From: Phytohabitans flavus
GTDB taxonomy: Bacteria; Actinomycetota; Actinomycetes; Mycobacteriales; Micromonosporaceae
Assembly (NCBI RefSeq): GCF_011764545.1
Contig: NZ_AP022870.1
Location: forward strand, 4,510,001 to 4,574,000
Direction of reading: 5' to 3'
DNA: 64,000 nucleotides
This document shows positions 43,976-52,172 of the stretch, piece by piece. The notes under the pieces were generated by a model, which made no database searches, was not told the DNA's origin, and saw nothing but the letters and a program-made list of their open reading frames with translations. Both the position numbers and the translations under genes were made by a program. Every line of letters begins with the position of its first letter. The stretch's first letter is position 1.

Positions 43976-44496
43976 CCGCAGGCGTAGGGGTAGCCGCAAC
44001 CCCGAGCGACGCACCACCCAGATCCCGGTCATGATCCAGACAAAATCCCTGACTTTGCTACTTCTCGCGAAGGTTGAGGCAGCAAAATCAGGGATTTTGT
44101 CGAGATCTTGATTGGTGCCGTGACGGTCGCGGCGGGCGGGGGACCACTCCTGCCCGCACACGGCCCGGAGGGCCGACGGCGGGCCTGTCGGCCCGGCGGG
44201 CTCTGGAGCTGGGCGCACCGATGCGCCCGCTTTGAGCGGCTTGGGGCCGCACCCCCGGCGGTGGTCCCTGACATCGCGTCCACTCACCCGGCGGCTCTGT
44301 CGTGATGACCCCTCGTAAACGTGGCGCGCGCCCGCGCGCCCGGCCGGGCGATGTGTGGTCGCCCCGGCCTGCCAGCGACCGCGATCCAGGCCAGATCTCC
44401 GCGCCGCCGACGTCCCCGGAGACTCCTGGATCTAGAGACCTTTCAGGGTTGGGGAGGCCTCGGCGCCTTGCGGGGATAAAGATTCCAAACCAAGGA

Positions 44497-44560
44497 AGTC
44501 GGGCTACCGCGATGTCGTTGTGGTCCGGACCGTCGCTCCCGCGGCCTCACCCTGCGTGGT
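44497..44560 (+). repeat. Dispersed repeat module A, degenerate copy 5
   Basis: GGCTACCGCGATGTCG, then TGGTCCGGACCG, CGCTCCCGCGGCCTCACCCT: recognisable but with several substitutions and small deletions relative to other copies. Confidence 0.55.
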
Positions 44561-44703
44561 GGGGCAGGCTCACCCCGGGGTCGTGGTCGGCCGACCGCGA
44601 CCTTCGCTGCCGGGTCCGCGCTCCGGCCCCAGCCTTGACCTAGCTCGGCGGGTAGACGGGGGTCCATCCAAGACAGGCACGCGCCCAAGGGCGCTGGGTT
44701 TTG

Positions 44704-44820
44704 CTTGATCGACGCTACGACGGGCGCCGTCTGGCAGATCGTGGTATCGAACTGCCCCTCTGCGGGCAGTTGGGTACCACGATCTCTCGCGTACACCCAG
44801 CCCGACCCCCGCCGATCAAG
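44704..44820. repeat. Hairpin repeat, simple copy of the structure at 6914-7161
   Basis: Outer arms CTTGATCGACG (44704-44714) and GCCGATCAAG (44811-44820); inner arms 44737-44757 and 44764-44784 (GATCGTGGTATCGAACTGCCC and its partner, 19 of 21 paired). The related structure at 6914-7161 has the same arms but a 135-base insertion at the loop. Confidence 0.7.
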
Positions 44821-44964
44821 GAAGCGGGGCTGCGCGGTGCCCGCGGGAGCATACGGTCTGTGACTGACGCGGACCGGGAATATACCTTGTCTCAAGAAGA
44901 TCGAACGTGACCCCGACCCTGAAGACCTCTAGTCGATTGTTTCTTTCTCGGAATTGCTGGTCTA

Positions 44965-44998
44965 GGGCCGGCGACCAGCCGAGACTGGTCGCCGGCCC
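44965..44998 (-). terminator. Terminator downstream of pectate lyase
   Basis: GGGCCGGCGACCAG and CTGGTCGCCGGCCC form a perfect 14-base stem with a six-base loop, 34 bases beyond the leftward stop of the pectate lyase. Confidence 0.75.
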
Positions 44999-45031
44999 CG
45001 CTCCGACCGCGCGCGGAGGCTGACCTCTTGG

Positions 45032-46672
45032 TCAGATGCGACCCGCGCCGGCGCCCGCCGTGACGGATGCCTTGACGGCGCCGGAAGGTTGCGCCGTGTA
45101 GCCGTACGGGATCGGGGCGACCGTGCCGTTGACCTCACACGGCCCGGAGCTGGTGAGCGAGTTGTCCCGCGCCACAAGGCGGCCGGGGTCCGAGTCCGCG
45201 TACCCGCTCGCCGACCAGCATGCCTGCTGCACGTTCTCGAAGACGTTGCCCTCGACGAGCACACCAGCGTCCATTGTGGAGGCGATGGCGTAGGAAGCGG
45301 CGTTGTTGTTGACGTTCGTGTAGTAGTTGTTGTACACGTGGACCGTCTCGCCGAAGCGCACTCGTGGGCTGCGCTCGAAGGTCCGGTCGAACCAGTTGTG
45401 GTGGTACGTGATGCGCAGGTGGCCCTCGTCCTCGCCCGCGTTGCCGTCGGAGTGACCGACAAGCGAGGTCTTCCAGTGGTCGCGGACGATGTTCCACGAG
45501 ACGGTGATGTAGTCACCCGCGTGGGTGATGTCGATCATGCCGTCGTAGAAGTCGACGTCGCTCTCGATGGTGCTGGAGAGGGTGTTGTGGTCGATCCAGA
45601 TGTGCGTGGCGTTCTCGATCTGGATCGCGTCGCCACCCGGTACGCCGCGGATGTTCAGGTTCTGGATGATGACGTTCGCCGGCTGCATGTCCTCGATGTT
45701 GAGGGTGGTGGCGGAGATGCCGGAGCTGGCGCCGACGCCGCGGATCGTCTTGTTGGCGGTGACCTCGATGGTGCCCGAGCCGCTGAGCATGCCGTTCACC
45801 AGGATTGTCCGGGCGCCCGCGGTCTGCGCCTGGGTCCGCAGGTCGGCCCAGCTGGACACGGTCACGGTGGGGCCGCTCGCCCCGCCGGTGGTACCGCCAG
45901 CCTGCGTGGCCCAGCCGACGATCCCGCCGGGCGGCGGTGGCGTGGTGGTGGGCGGTGGTGTGCTGGTCGGCGGCGTCGAGGGGGTGGGTGAGGTGGTGGG
46001 CGATGTGGACGGTGAGGTCGGCGGCGCGGTGGTCGGGCTGGGGCCGGCCGCGTCGGTCACCAGTACGTTGTCGAAGCTGCCCGCGACGTAGTTGGCCACG
46101 AGGCCCGCGCGGCCGGTGCCGTACGAGCTGTCCGATGTGGACACGAGCTGGACGCCGTTGACGGAGCCGACGAGGGAGCCGCCGGTCGCGCTCAACGACA
46201 GCGTGTACGAGGTGCCGGTGGCCGCCGAGAACGACGCCGAGGCGAGCGTGGTGCCGGCGCCCTTGCGGATCTGCACCGAGTTCGGCGTGAGCACGAGCGC
46301 GTAGAAGTTCGACGTGCTCTGCACGCGGGCCGCGACGCCGATCCCGCGCGAGGACGCCGAGCCGAACGTGGTGGGCCGGACGGTTGCCGACACGGTCGCC
46401 GTGCCCCAGGACGTGGAGCCGGCGAGCGATTTGGCGCTGGAGCTGCTGCCCGACTGCGCGTACGCGCCGGACGACACCGACCAGCTGCCGCCCGAGGTGC
46501 TCCAGCCGTTGGCGTTGCCGTCGGCGAAGTCGTCCGAGAAGAGCGTGGCCGCACTCGCGGCGCTACCGATGGTGAATACCAGCGCCGTGACCGCGGCGGT
46601 GACGCCAGCCACCAGAGCGATCCGGGTGCCCGTGCCCCGCCGCCGAGCCGGGCCGTGTTGCGCTGCCTGCAC
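45032..46672 (-). CDS. Secreted pectate lyase (PL1-like) with N-terminal beta-sandwich module
   Basis: 546 residues from GTG 46672 behind GGAGGT. Signal peptide: RRGTGTRIAL, Ala/Val core, cleavage after ASA. Residues ~45-215 form a LamG/3-keto-disaccharide-hydrolase-like beta sandwich, probably for carbohydrate binding. A Ser/Pro/Thr linker (~220-265) leads to the catalytic parallel beta-helix: DAIQIENATHIWIDHNTLSS near 340 (calcium-binding Asp region), DGMIDITHAGDYITVSWNIV near 365, and FDRTFERSPRVRFGETVHV near 425 with the catalytic Arg (RSPRVR). PL1 lyases cleave polygalacturonate by beta-elimination with Ca2+. Two LacI-type operators lie upstream. Confidence 0.9.
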   Translation of the reverse strand: MQAAQHGPARRRGTGTRIALVAGVTAAVTALVFTIGSAASAATLFSDDFADGNANGWSTSGGSWSVSSGAYAQSGSSSSAKSLAGSTSWGTATVSATVRPTTFGSASSRGIGVAARVQSTSNFYALVLTPNSVQIRKGAGTTLASASFSAATGTSYTLSLSATGGSLVGSVNGVQLVSTSDSSYGTGRAGLVANYVAGSFDNVLVTDAAGPSPTTAPPTSPSTSPTTSPTPSTPPTSTPPPTTTPPPPGGIVGWATQAGGTTGGASGPTVTVSSWADLRTQAQTAGARTILVNGMLSGSGTIEVTANKTIRGVGASSGISATTLNIEDMQPANVIIQNLNIRGVPGGDAIQIENATHIWIDHNTLSSTIESDVDFYDGMIDITHAGDYITVSWNIVRDHWKTSLVGHSDGNAGEDEGHLRITYHHNWFDRTFERSPRVRFGETVHVYNNYYTNVNNNAASYAIASTMDAGVLVEGNVFENVQQACWSASGYADSDPGRLVARDNSLTSSGPCEVNGTVAPIPYGYTAQPSGAVKASVTAGAGAGRI

Positions 46673-47094
46673 TGTGGGGACCTCCCTGCATTGGGAATGC
46701 GCTTTCCTGTCAACGTAGGAAAGCCGGGTAAGCCCGTCAATGCGTACCATTTGCAGCTTTGTTGCATAGAATCGGGCGAAGCGCCACCAGCCGACCGGTC
46801 GGTCGGCTCGGGTATGGGGGCTATTGCCGGGTTTGGAACGCAGGCGAAGTCGCCGGTATTCGCAGGATTGACGCCATCCTATGGCAAGCGCTTTCCCGCC
46901 GCGACCGCCAGGAAGCGACGGCGATTGCGCGGGCGGGGTTGTGAACCGCGAAGGGTGAGGCCGCGGGAGCAGCGGTCTGGACCCCGACGGACGTCGCGGT
47001 AGCTCAGATCTCGGACTCGGCCCAGGAGCAGAAGGGGTCGCGAGCGTTGCCGGGGCGATGCATGGGAGGGGCGGCGGCGGGTAGCCCTGTGAGC
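46673..47094. promoter_or_regulatory. Upstream region of pectate lyase with LacI-like operators and module A
   Basis: No gene is supported. Two similar 14-base sites, GGAATGCGCTTTCC (46694-46707) and GGCAAGCGCTTTCC (46883-46896), differ at two positions and share the AAGCGCTT/ATGCGCTT core of LacI-family operators. A palindrome CCGACCGGTCGG lies near 46790. Module A copy 6 is at 46937-47012. The divergent membrane protein gene starts at 47095. Confidence 0.55.
46937..47012 (-). repeat. Dispersed repeat module A, copy 6
   Basis: Reverse copy with more divergence than copies 2 and 3 (GTGAACCGCGAAGGGTGAGG, GGACCCCGACGGACGTCGCG). It ends in GCTCAGATCT. Confidence 0.7.
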
Positions 47095-47559
47095 ATGCGC
47101 CCACAAGCCAGTACGCCCCCGATCGTCCGCGGCCTGCTCGCCGGGGCGGCCGGCACCGCGGCCCTGGACGCGGTCACCTACCTCGACATGGCTACGCGCG
47201 GCCGGCCGGCCAGCACGACGCCGGAGCGCAGCGTCGAACGCCTGACGAAAGCCGGGCACCTCAGCCTCGGCACGGGCGACTCCGCGGGCAACCGCCGTTC
47301 CGGGCTCGGCGCGCTGCTCGGGTACCTCACCGGCGCGACCGTCGCGGCCGGCTACTCCGCGCTCGTCGGTCGCCGCCTGCCCTGGGGTGCCACCGCGGTC
47401 CTACTCGGGGCGGCGGCGATGGTCGGTTCCGACGCGCCCCTGACGATGCTGAAGGTCACCAACCCGCGCAACTGGTCGGCCGCCGACTGGGCCTCGGACG
47501 TGGTGCCCCACCTCGCGTACGGCGCGGTGGCGGCGATGGTGCTCGATCGCCTGCGGTAG
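47095..47559 (+). CDS. Small membrane protein of unknown function
   Basis: 154 residues from ATG 47095; a GTG at 47089 and an earlier in-frame start at 47047 are alternatives. About four hydrophobic helices: VRGLLAGAAGTAALDAVTYL, GALLGYLTGATVAAGYSALV, GATAVLLGAAAMVGSDAPLT and VVPHLAYGAVAAMVL. A loop contains RSVERLTKAGHLSLGTGDSAG. No enzymatic or transport motif is visible and I do not recognise the family. It precedes an ABC exporter by ~130 bases on the same strand but there is no close coupling. Confidence 0.6.
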   Translation: MRPQASTPPIVRGLLAGAAGTAALDAVTYLDMATRGRPASTTPERSVERLTKAGHLSLGTGDSAGNRRSGLGALLGYLTGATVAAGYSALVGRRLPWGATAVLLGAAAMVGSDAPLTMLKVTNPRNWSAADWASDVVPHLAYGAVAAMVLDRLR

Positions 47560-47686
47560 CTCCGCTCAAGTCGTTCTCATGACTTCCGAGGGGCTTTGCT
47601 CACGGAAATCGCCTACGGTCGACACAGGACCGTAGTGCTGTAGGACGTCAGCCCTCGACTCCTTGGCCACCATGTGGGGAGGCGAG

Positions 47687-49594
47687 ATGACCGTGACGTC
47701 CGATACCGAGCGGGCCACGCCGGCGCCGGAGGCGACCGTGCTGCCCGAGCTCCGTTCGGTGTGGTGGGAAGGCGGTGTCCGGGCCCGGGCCGAGGCCACC
47801 ATCGCGGCCGTGCTGGCCGAGCTGCCCAAGCTGATCTACGCGGCCTTCAAGGTCAGCTGGCGAGCCAGCCGCGGCCGGACCATGGTCATCGTCGGCGCCA
47901 CGCTCGGCGCCGGGACCATGGCCACGTTCGGGCTGCTCGCCACCCAGCAGGTGCTCGTCGGGCTCTTCGCCGGCGGCCCGACGCCTGAACGGGTACGGGC
48001 CGCGCTGCCCGCGCTGATCGCCCTCGGCGCGCTTACCGCCGTCCGCGCCGCGCTGGGCACCGCCACCGGCTTCGCCTCGAACGGCTTGACCCCGCTCGTC
48101 GACCGGACCGTGCAGCGCCACCTCTACGAGACCACGACGCGGGTCCGGCTGGAGTCCTTCGACCAGGACACGTTCAGCGACGAGATGGAACGTGCCTGGC
48201 GCGGCTGCGACTCGACCACCCTCGTCGTACAGGCGGCGATCAACCTGCTGGCCGGCGTCGTGAGCCTGCTCGCGGTCGCCGCCGCCGTCGTGGTCATCCA
48301 CCCGCTGCTGCTGCCGGCGCTCTTCCTGGCCACAGCGCCGACCGCGTGGGCCGCGCTGCGGGCCGGGCACCTCCAGTACCAGACGTACCTGGCCGGCACG
48401 GTCCGCCGCCGCCGGCTGTGGCTGCTCAACCACCTGATGGCCATGCGGCAGCCGGCCGCCGAGCTGCGCTCCTACGGGCTGCGGAACTTCCTGCTCGGCC
48501 AGTACGACAGGGTGATGACCGCGGAGACCGCGATCCAGCTCGGCCTGGCCCGCCGGGTGACGGTCACCACGAGCGTTGGCGCGGCGATCGGGGGCGTCGC
48601 CACCGCCGCCGTGTACGTGCTGCTGGGCGTTCTGCTCGTCGGTGACCGGATCCCGCTCTCCGCTGCCGCGACCGGGGTCATCGCGGTCCAGGCGGCACAG
48701 CGGGCGCTGGCCACGGTGACGTTCCAGGTCGACCGGCTATACGCCGAAGGTCGCCACTTCCGCGACTACACCGGCTTCATGGAGCGCGCCGACGAGTACC
48801 TGCCGCCGCCCGCCGGCGACCGCACCCCCGGCCCGCTCACCGGCCTGAGCCTGGAGGGCGTCACCCTCACGTACCCGGACCGGGACACCGCGGCCGTGGC
48901 CGGCGTGAGCCTGCGCATCGAGGCCGGGCAGATGGTGGCGATCGCCGGGGAGAACGGCTCGGGCAAGAGCACGCTGGCCGCCATCGTCGCCGGCCTGCGC
49001 ACGCCCGACTCCGGCGTGGTGCGCTGGAACGGCGTACCCACCACCGACCTCGACCCCGACCTGCTGCGTGCCCGGATCGGGGTGGTGTCGCAGGAGTTCT
49101 ACAAGTGGCCGTTCAGCGCCGCCACCAACATCGCGATGGGCGAGATCGACCACCCGGCCGGCCAGGAGCGCATCGAGGCGGCCGCGGCCAAGGCGGTGGC
49201 ACACGACATGATCGTCGATCTGCCGCACGGCTACAGCACGATGCTGGACCGCGCGTTCGCCCAGGGCCAGGACCTTTCCGGCGGCCAGTGGCAGCGGATC
49301 ACCGCCGCCCGCGGCTTCCTGCGCGACACGGACCTGCTCATCATGGACGAACCGTCGTCCGCGCTGGACGCGCCCGCCGAGGCCGCGCTCTTCGACGCGG
49401 TACGTGCCCGGCACGGCGTGAAGACCACCGTGCTCATCACGCACCGGCTCGCCAACATCCGCCACGCCGACGTCATCTACGTGATGCACGAGGGTCGCCT
49501 GGTCGAGCAGGGCGCCCATGACGCCCTCATCGCCGCGGGCGGCCTCTACGCCAAGTGGTTCCGCCTCCAGAAACTCGGCTACAGCGACGACTGA
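47687..49594 (+). CDS. ABC transporter with fused permease and ATPase
   Basis: 635 residues from ATG 47687 behind GGGGAGG; an open frame extends to 47663 but the chosen start has the better site. Six membrane helices occupy residues ~50-330 (for example TMVIVGATLGAGTMATFGLL, AAAVVVIHPLLLPALFL, VGAAIGGVATAAVYVLLGVL). The ATPase domain has Walker A GENGSGKST near 425, Q-loop VVSQEFYKWPF, signature LSGGQWQR near 525, Walker B LLIMDEPSSALD near 545 and the H-loop VLITHRL. Half-size exporter, probably a homodimer; substrate unknown. It ends seven bases from a convergent UbiA gene. Confidence 0.9.
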   Translation: MTVTSDTERATPAPEATVLPELRSVWWEGGVRARAEATIAAVLAELPKLIYAAFKVSWRASRGRTMVIVGATLGAGTMATFGLLATQQVLVGLFAGGPTPERVRAALPALIALGALTAVRAALGTATGFASNGLTPLVDRTVQRHLYETTTRVRLESFDQDTFSDEMERAWRGCDSTTLVVQAAINLLAGVVSLLAVAAAVVVIHPLLLPALFLATAPTAWAALRAGHLQYQTYLAGTVRRRRLWLLNHLMAMRQPAAELRSYGLRNFLLGQYDRVMTAETAIQLGLARRVTVTTSVGAAIGGVATAAVYVLLGVLLVGDRIPLSAAATGVIAVQAAQRALATVTFQVDRLYAEGRHFRDYTGFMERADEYLPPPAGDRTPGPLTGLSLEGVTLTYPDRDTAAVAGVSLRIEAGQMVAIAGENGSGKSTLAAIVAGLRTPDSGVVRWNGVPTTDLDPDLLRARIGVVSQEFYKWPFSAATNIAMGEIDHPAGQERIEAAAAKAVAHDMIVDLPHGYSTMLDRAFAQGQDLSGGQWQRITAARGFLRDTDLLIMDEPSSALDAPAEAALFDAVRARHGVKTTVLITHRLANIRHADVIYVMHEGRLVEQGAHDALIAAGGLYAKWFRLQKLGYSDD

Positions 49595-49600
49595 ACGCTG

Positions 49601-50500
49601 TTATCCGGTGATGGCGCGGAGGAAGTCGGCGCCGGGTACGGCGAAGGCGACCGACACCACGGCCATGCGCGGGATCGAGGGCTTGCGGGTCGCCACCGCG
49701 TAGACCGCCACGAGCATGGGCGCCGCCACGGTCTGGAGCGTCCACGAGTCGCGGCGGACGAAGACGTCGAGGTGGCAGCAGGCCAGCCAGATGACGTTCG
49801 CGACCGTCCACAGTGCTAGGCCGATCCGGTAGCAGGTGCGGGGCGTCCACCGTACGGCGCTCGTGTTGTCGCCCGCGGCCAGGTCGGCGTCGCGGTCCAT
49901 CACCGTGGTCGGCAGGTACAGTGCGGCGCCCAGCAGGAGCCCGAGCAGGACCAGGACCGGTGGATAGTCGAGTACCGACCGGTGCAGCGACCATCCGCCC
50001 AGCGGTGCGAAGACGCCGACGACAAGCGTGTTCACCGCGACGTCGGCACCCGGGCGGGCTTTGAGGCGGATCGGCGGCGTGCTGTACAGCCAGCCGAGCA
50101 CCAGCACGATGATCGTGCCGGCGACGAACAGCGGCCCGGCGAGTACCGCGACCGCGATGGCGGCCACGCTGCACCAACGGTAGGCGCGCTTGAGGTCGAC
50201 CTCGGTGAGCACGCCGGTGACCAGCGGCGCGGTGGCCTTGCGCGGGCTGCGCCGGTCGTTCGGCAGGTCGTGCAGGTCGTTGAGGGCGAGGACCGCACCC
50301 CAGACGAGCGGCCCGAGCACGACGACCGCGGCCACCGCCGCCGGGTCAGTCCGGGCGGGTGGCACCCAGCGGCCGGCGGCGAGCACCCAGCCGAAGTACG
50401 CGCCGGCCCAGCCCAGCGGCCAGAACCACGGCCGGGTCAACCGGATGAGGGCGAGCGCCCGTACTGCCGCGCTGGCCGGCTGTCGCGTGGTCGTCTCCAC
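49601..50500 (-). CDS. UbiA-family prenyltransferase
   Basis: 299 residues from GTG 50500. The Asp-rich motifs are present: NDLHDLPNDRRSPRK near 70 (first, NDxxDxxxD) and TVMDRDADLAAGD near 195 (second). Nine hydrophobic helices follow the UbiA pattern. The family transfers prenyl groups onto aromatic or sugar acceptors in the membrane (quinones, tetraprenyl lipids). Acceptor cannot be told. It diverges from an AraC regulator at 50597. Confidence 0.85.
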   Translation of the reverse strand: METTTRQPASAAVRALALIRLTRPWFWPLGWAGAYFGWVLAAGRWVPPARTDPAAVAAVVVLGPLVWGAVLALNDLHDLPNDRRSPRKATAPLVTGVLTEVDLKRAYRWCSVAAIAVAVLAGPLFVAGTIIVLVLGWLYSTPPIRLKARPGADVAVNTLVVGVFAPLGGWSLHRSVLDYPPVLVLLGLLLGAALYLPTTVMDRDADLAAGDNTSAVRWTPRTCYRIGLALWTVANVIWLACCHLDVFVRRDSWTLQTVAAPMLVAVYAVATRKPSIPRMAVVSVAFAVPGADFLRAITG

Positions 50501-50596
50501 GAGACGAGCTTGGCGCGGTGTTGCTTTGAAACCGCTGAGAAGCCCCTGAAAGTGGGCGGCCGCGCCCTCGCGGCCGACCTGCGCGAGACTGGCGGG

Positions 50597-51319
50597 ATGC
50601 CGCTTGAGAACGAGGACCGGCCGTCGGACTCGCCGTACATCCACCGGGTGTGGCGCAGCCGCGCGTCCGGCGTCGCGCGGATGACCTCGGTCGCCACCTC
50701 CAACTGGGAGCTCGTGTTCTGGCGGTACCAGGGTCAGGTCCACGCCGCCGCGCGCGGCCCCGAGACGACGATCTCCAGCGTCGACGTGGCCGAGGGGGCG
50801 GAGTCGTGGGGCGTCACGTTCGCGCACGGCTCCTCGATGCCACACCTGCCGCCGGCCCGCCTCGTCGACTCGGCGCTGGAGAGCCCGCACGCCACCGCGA
50901 CCCGCTTCGTGCTGCGCGGCGACGAGTGGCTGATCCCCGACTTCGACAGCGCGGAGCAGTTCGTCGGGCGGCTCGTGCGGGAGGGCGTCGTCGTGCGCGA
51001 CCCGCTCGTCGACGAGGTGGTCGCCGGCGGACTCCCCGACGTGGGTACCCGCTCGGTGCAACGCCGCGTGGCCGCGGCGACCGGGCTCACGCAGGGCGGC
51101 ATTCGGCAGATCGAGCGCGCCCGCCAGGCCGCGATCCTGCTCGGCGAGGGACTCGCGCCGCTCGACGTTGTCGACCGGCTCGGCTACTACGACCAGCCGC
51201 ACCTCGCCCGCTCACTCCAGCGCTTCATCGGCCGTACGGCGACCGAGCTGCGCCGCCCGGAGCAGGCCGGACAGCCCCTGTCGCTTCTGTACAAGATCGA
51301 GGACCTCCCGCGCTCATAG
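50597..51319 (+). CDS. AraC-family transcriptional regulator
   Basis: 240 residues from ATG 50597. The C-terminal HTH pair is clear: RSVQRRVAAATGLTQGGIRQIERARQAAIL and LDVVDRLGYYDQPHLARSLQRFIGRTATELR (about 170-225). The N-terminal domain binds an unknown ligand and lacks cupin motifs. It is followed after 32 bases by a hydrolase and then a reductase, a common regulator-hydrolase-reductase arrangement, so it probably controls them. Confidence 0.85.
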   Translation: MPLENEDRPSDSPYIHRVWRSRASGVARMTSVATSNWELVFWRYQGQVHAAARGPETTISSVDVAEGAESWGVTFAHGSSMPHLPPARLVDSALESPHATATRFVLRGDEWLIPDFDSAEQFVGRLVREGVVVRDPLVDEVVAGGLPDVGTRSVQRRVAAATGLTQGGIRQIERARQAAILLGEGLAPLDVVDRLGYYDQPHLARSLQRFIGRTATELRRPEQAGQPLSLLYKIEDLPRS

Positions 51320-51351
51320 CCTGGCGGCATCGCTATGAGAAAGGGAGAGCA

Positions 51352-52164
51352 ATGACCGAGAACGCTCGCGCGGCCGCCGTCTCCGCCGACGGCACCGTGA
51401 TCGCATTCGACGCGTGGGGCGAGGGCGAGCCCCTCGTCATCATCGACGGGGCCACCGCGTACCCCGCGATCAACCCGATCAACGCGGAACTCGGCGGGCT
51501 GCTGGACGGCGCCTTCCGCACCTACGCGTACGACCGGCGCGGGCGCGGGGACAGCACGGACACCGCGCCGTACGCGATCGAACGCGAGATCGAGGACATC
51601 GCCGCGCTCATCGAGGTCGCGGGCGCGCCTGCGACCGTGTTCGGCTGGTCCTCCGGCGCGGTACTGGCACTCGACGCCGCCGCGGCCGGGCTGAAGATCA
51701 AGCGGCTGGTGCTCTTCGAGCCGCCGTTCGTCGTCGACGACAGCCGGCCGCCGCTCCCCGCCGACTACGTGGAACGCCTCGACGCCGCCGTGGCCGCCGG
51801 CCGCCCCGGCGACGCAGCCGCGATCTTCATGACCGACGCGGCCGGCGCGGCGCCGGAGGACCTCGCCGGGATCCGGGAGAGCGAATTCTGGCCGGTACTG
51901 GAGGCGGTCGCACCGACCATCGCGTACGACGGCCGGATCATGGGGACCACGATGTCGGGCAACCCACTCCCCCGCGACCGCTGGGCCGCCGTCACCGTGC
52001 CCACGCTGGTGATGCACGGCACCAACACGTTCCCGGCGATGATTCCGGCCGCCCGAGCGCTCGCCGAACTGCTGCCGACCGCAACGCTGCGGCAGGTCGA
52101 GGGCGAGCAGCACAGCGCGCCCCCCGCGGTACTCGCCGCCGAACTGCGCGCCTTCGCGAGGTGA
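51352..52164 (+). CDS. Alpha/beta hydrolase
   Basis: 270 residues from ATG 51352 behind AAGGGAGAGC. The oxyanion and nucleophile regions are visible: VIIDGATAYPAINP near 30, YAYDRRGRGDSTDTAPY near 60, and the nucleophile elbow VFGWSSGAVLALDAAAAG near 95 (Ser in GWSSG). The catalytic Asp (in LVMHGTNTF) and His (EGEQHSAPP near 258) complete the triad. Soluble esterase or lactonase of unknown substrate. It is followed by a reductase whose GTG may overlap the hydrolase stop. Confidence 0.85.
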   Translation: MTENARAAAVSADGTVIAFDAWGEGEPLVIIDGATAYPAINPINAELGGLLDGAFRTYAYDRRGRGDSTDTAPYAIEREIEDIAALIEVAGAPATVFGWSSGAVLALDAAAAGLKIKRLVLFEPPFVVDDSRPPLPADYVERLDAAVAAGRPGDAAAIFMTDAAGAAPEDLAGIRESEFWPVLEAVAPTIAYDGRIMGTTMSGNPLPRDRWAAVTVPTLVMHGTNTFPAMIPAARALAELLPTATLRQVEGEQHSAPPAVLAAELRAFAR

Positions 52165-52172
52165 GCGCCAGC

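Larger units (their letters stand above)
43872..44968. mobile_element. Candidate non-autonomous element with IS-like ends
   Basis: The left end GCCTAGACGACCTATTCCA (43872-43890) matches the IS end at 7264 at most positions, and the right end GGAATTGCTGGTCTAGGGC (44950-44968) matches the IS right end at 17 of 19. They face inward like terminal repeats, 1.1 kb apart, close to the IS length of 1.03 kb. No transposase ORF lies between them. Could be a relic or MITE-like derivative; ends are imperfect. Confidence 0.35.
43844..45031. repeat. 1.2-kb intergenic repeat island, possible non-autonomous element
   Basis: No gene is supported. In order: IS-end-like sequence 43872-43893; module A (43891-43975); an inverted repeat with arms 44034-44059 and 44081-44107 (CAAAATCCCTGA...); module C in reverse (44201-44228); a GGATCTAGAGACC element near 44430; a degenerate module A (44497-44560); a hairpin repeat (44704-44820); a second IS-end-like sequence 44950-44968; and the pectate lyase terminator (44965-44998). 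Several of these recur near 6.6 and 34.8 kb. Confidence 0.7.

Noticed and set aside
44701..44910. Short ORFs in the 44-45 kb island
   Set aside because: No ribosome sites, unlike codon use, and they coincide with the arms of inverted repeats.
46673..47104. Longer pectate lyase start upstream to 47104
   Set aside because: The extra N-terminus includes repeat module A in translation and lacks a ribosome site; GTG 46672 has GGAGGT and a signal peptide.
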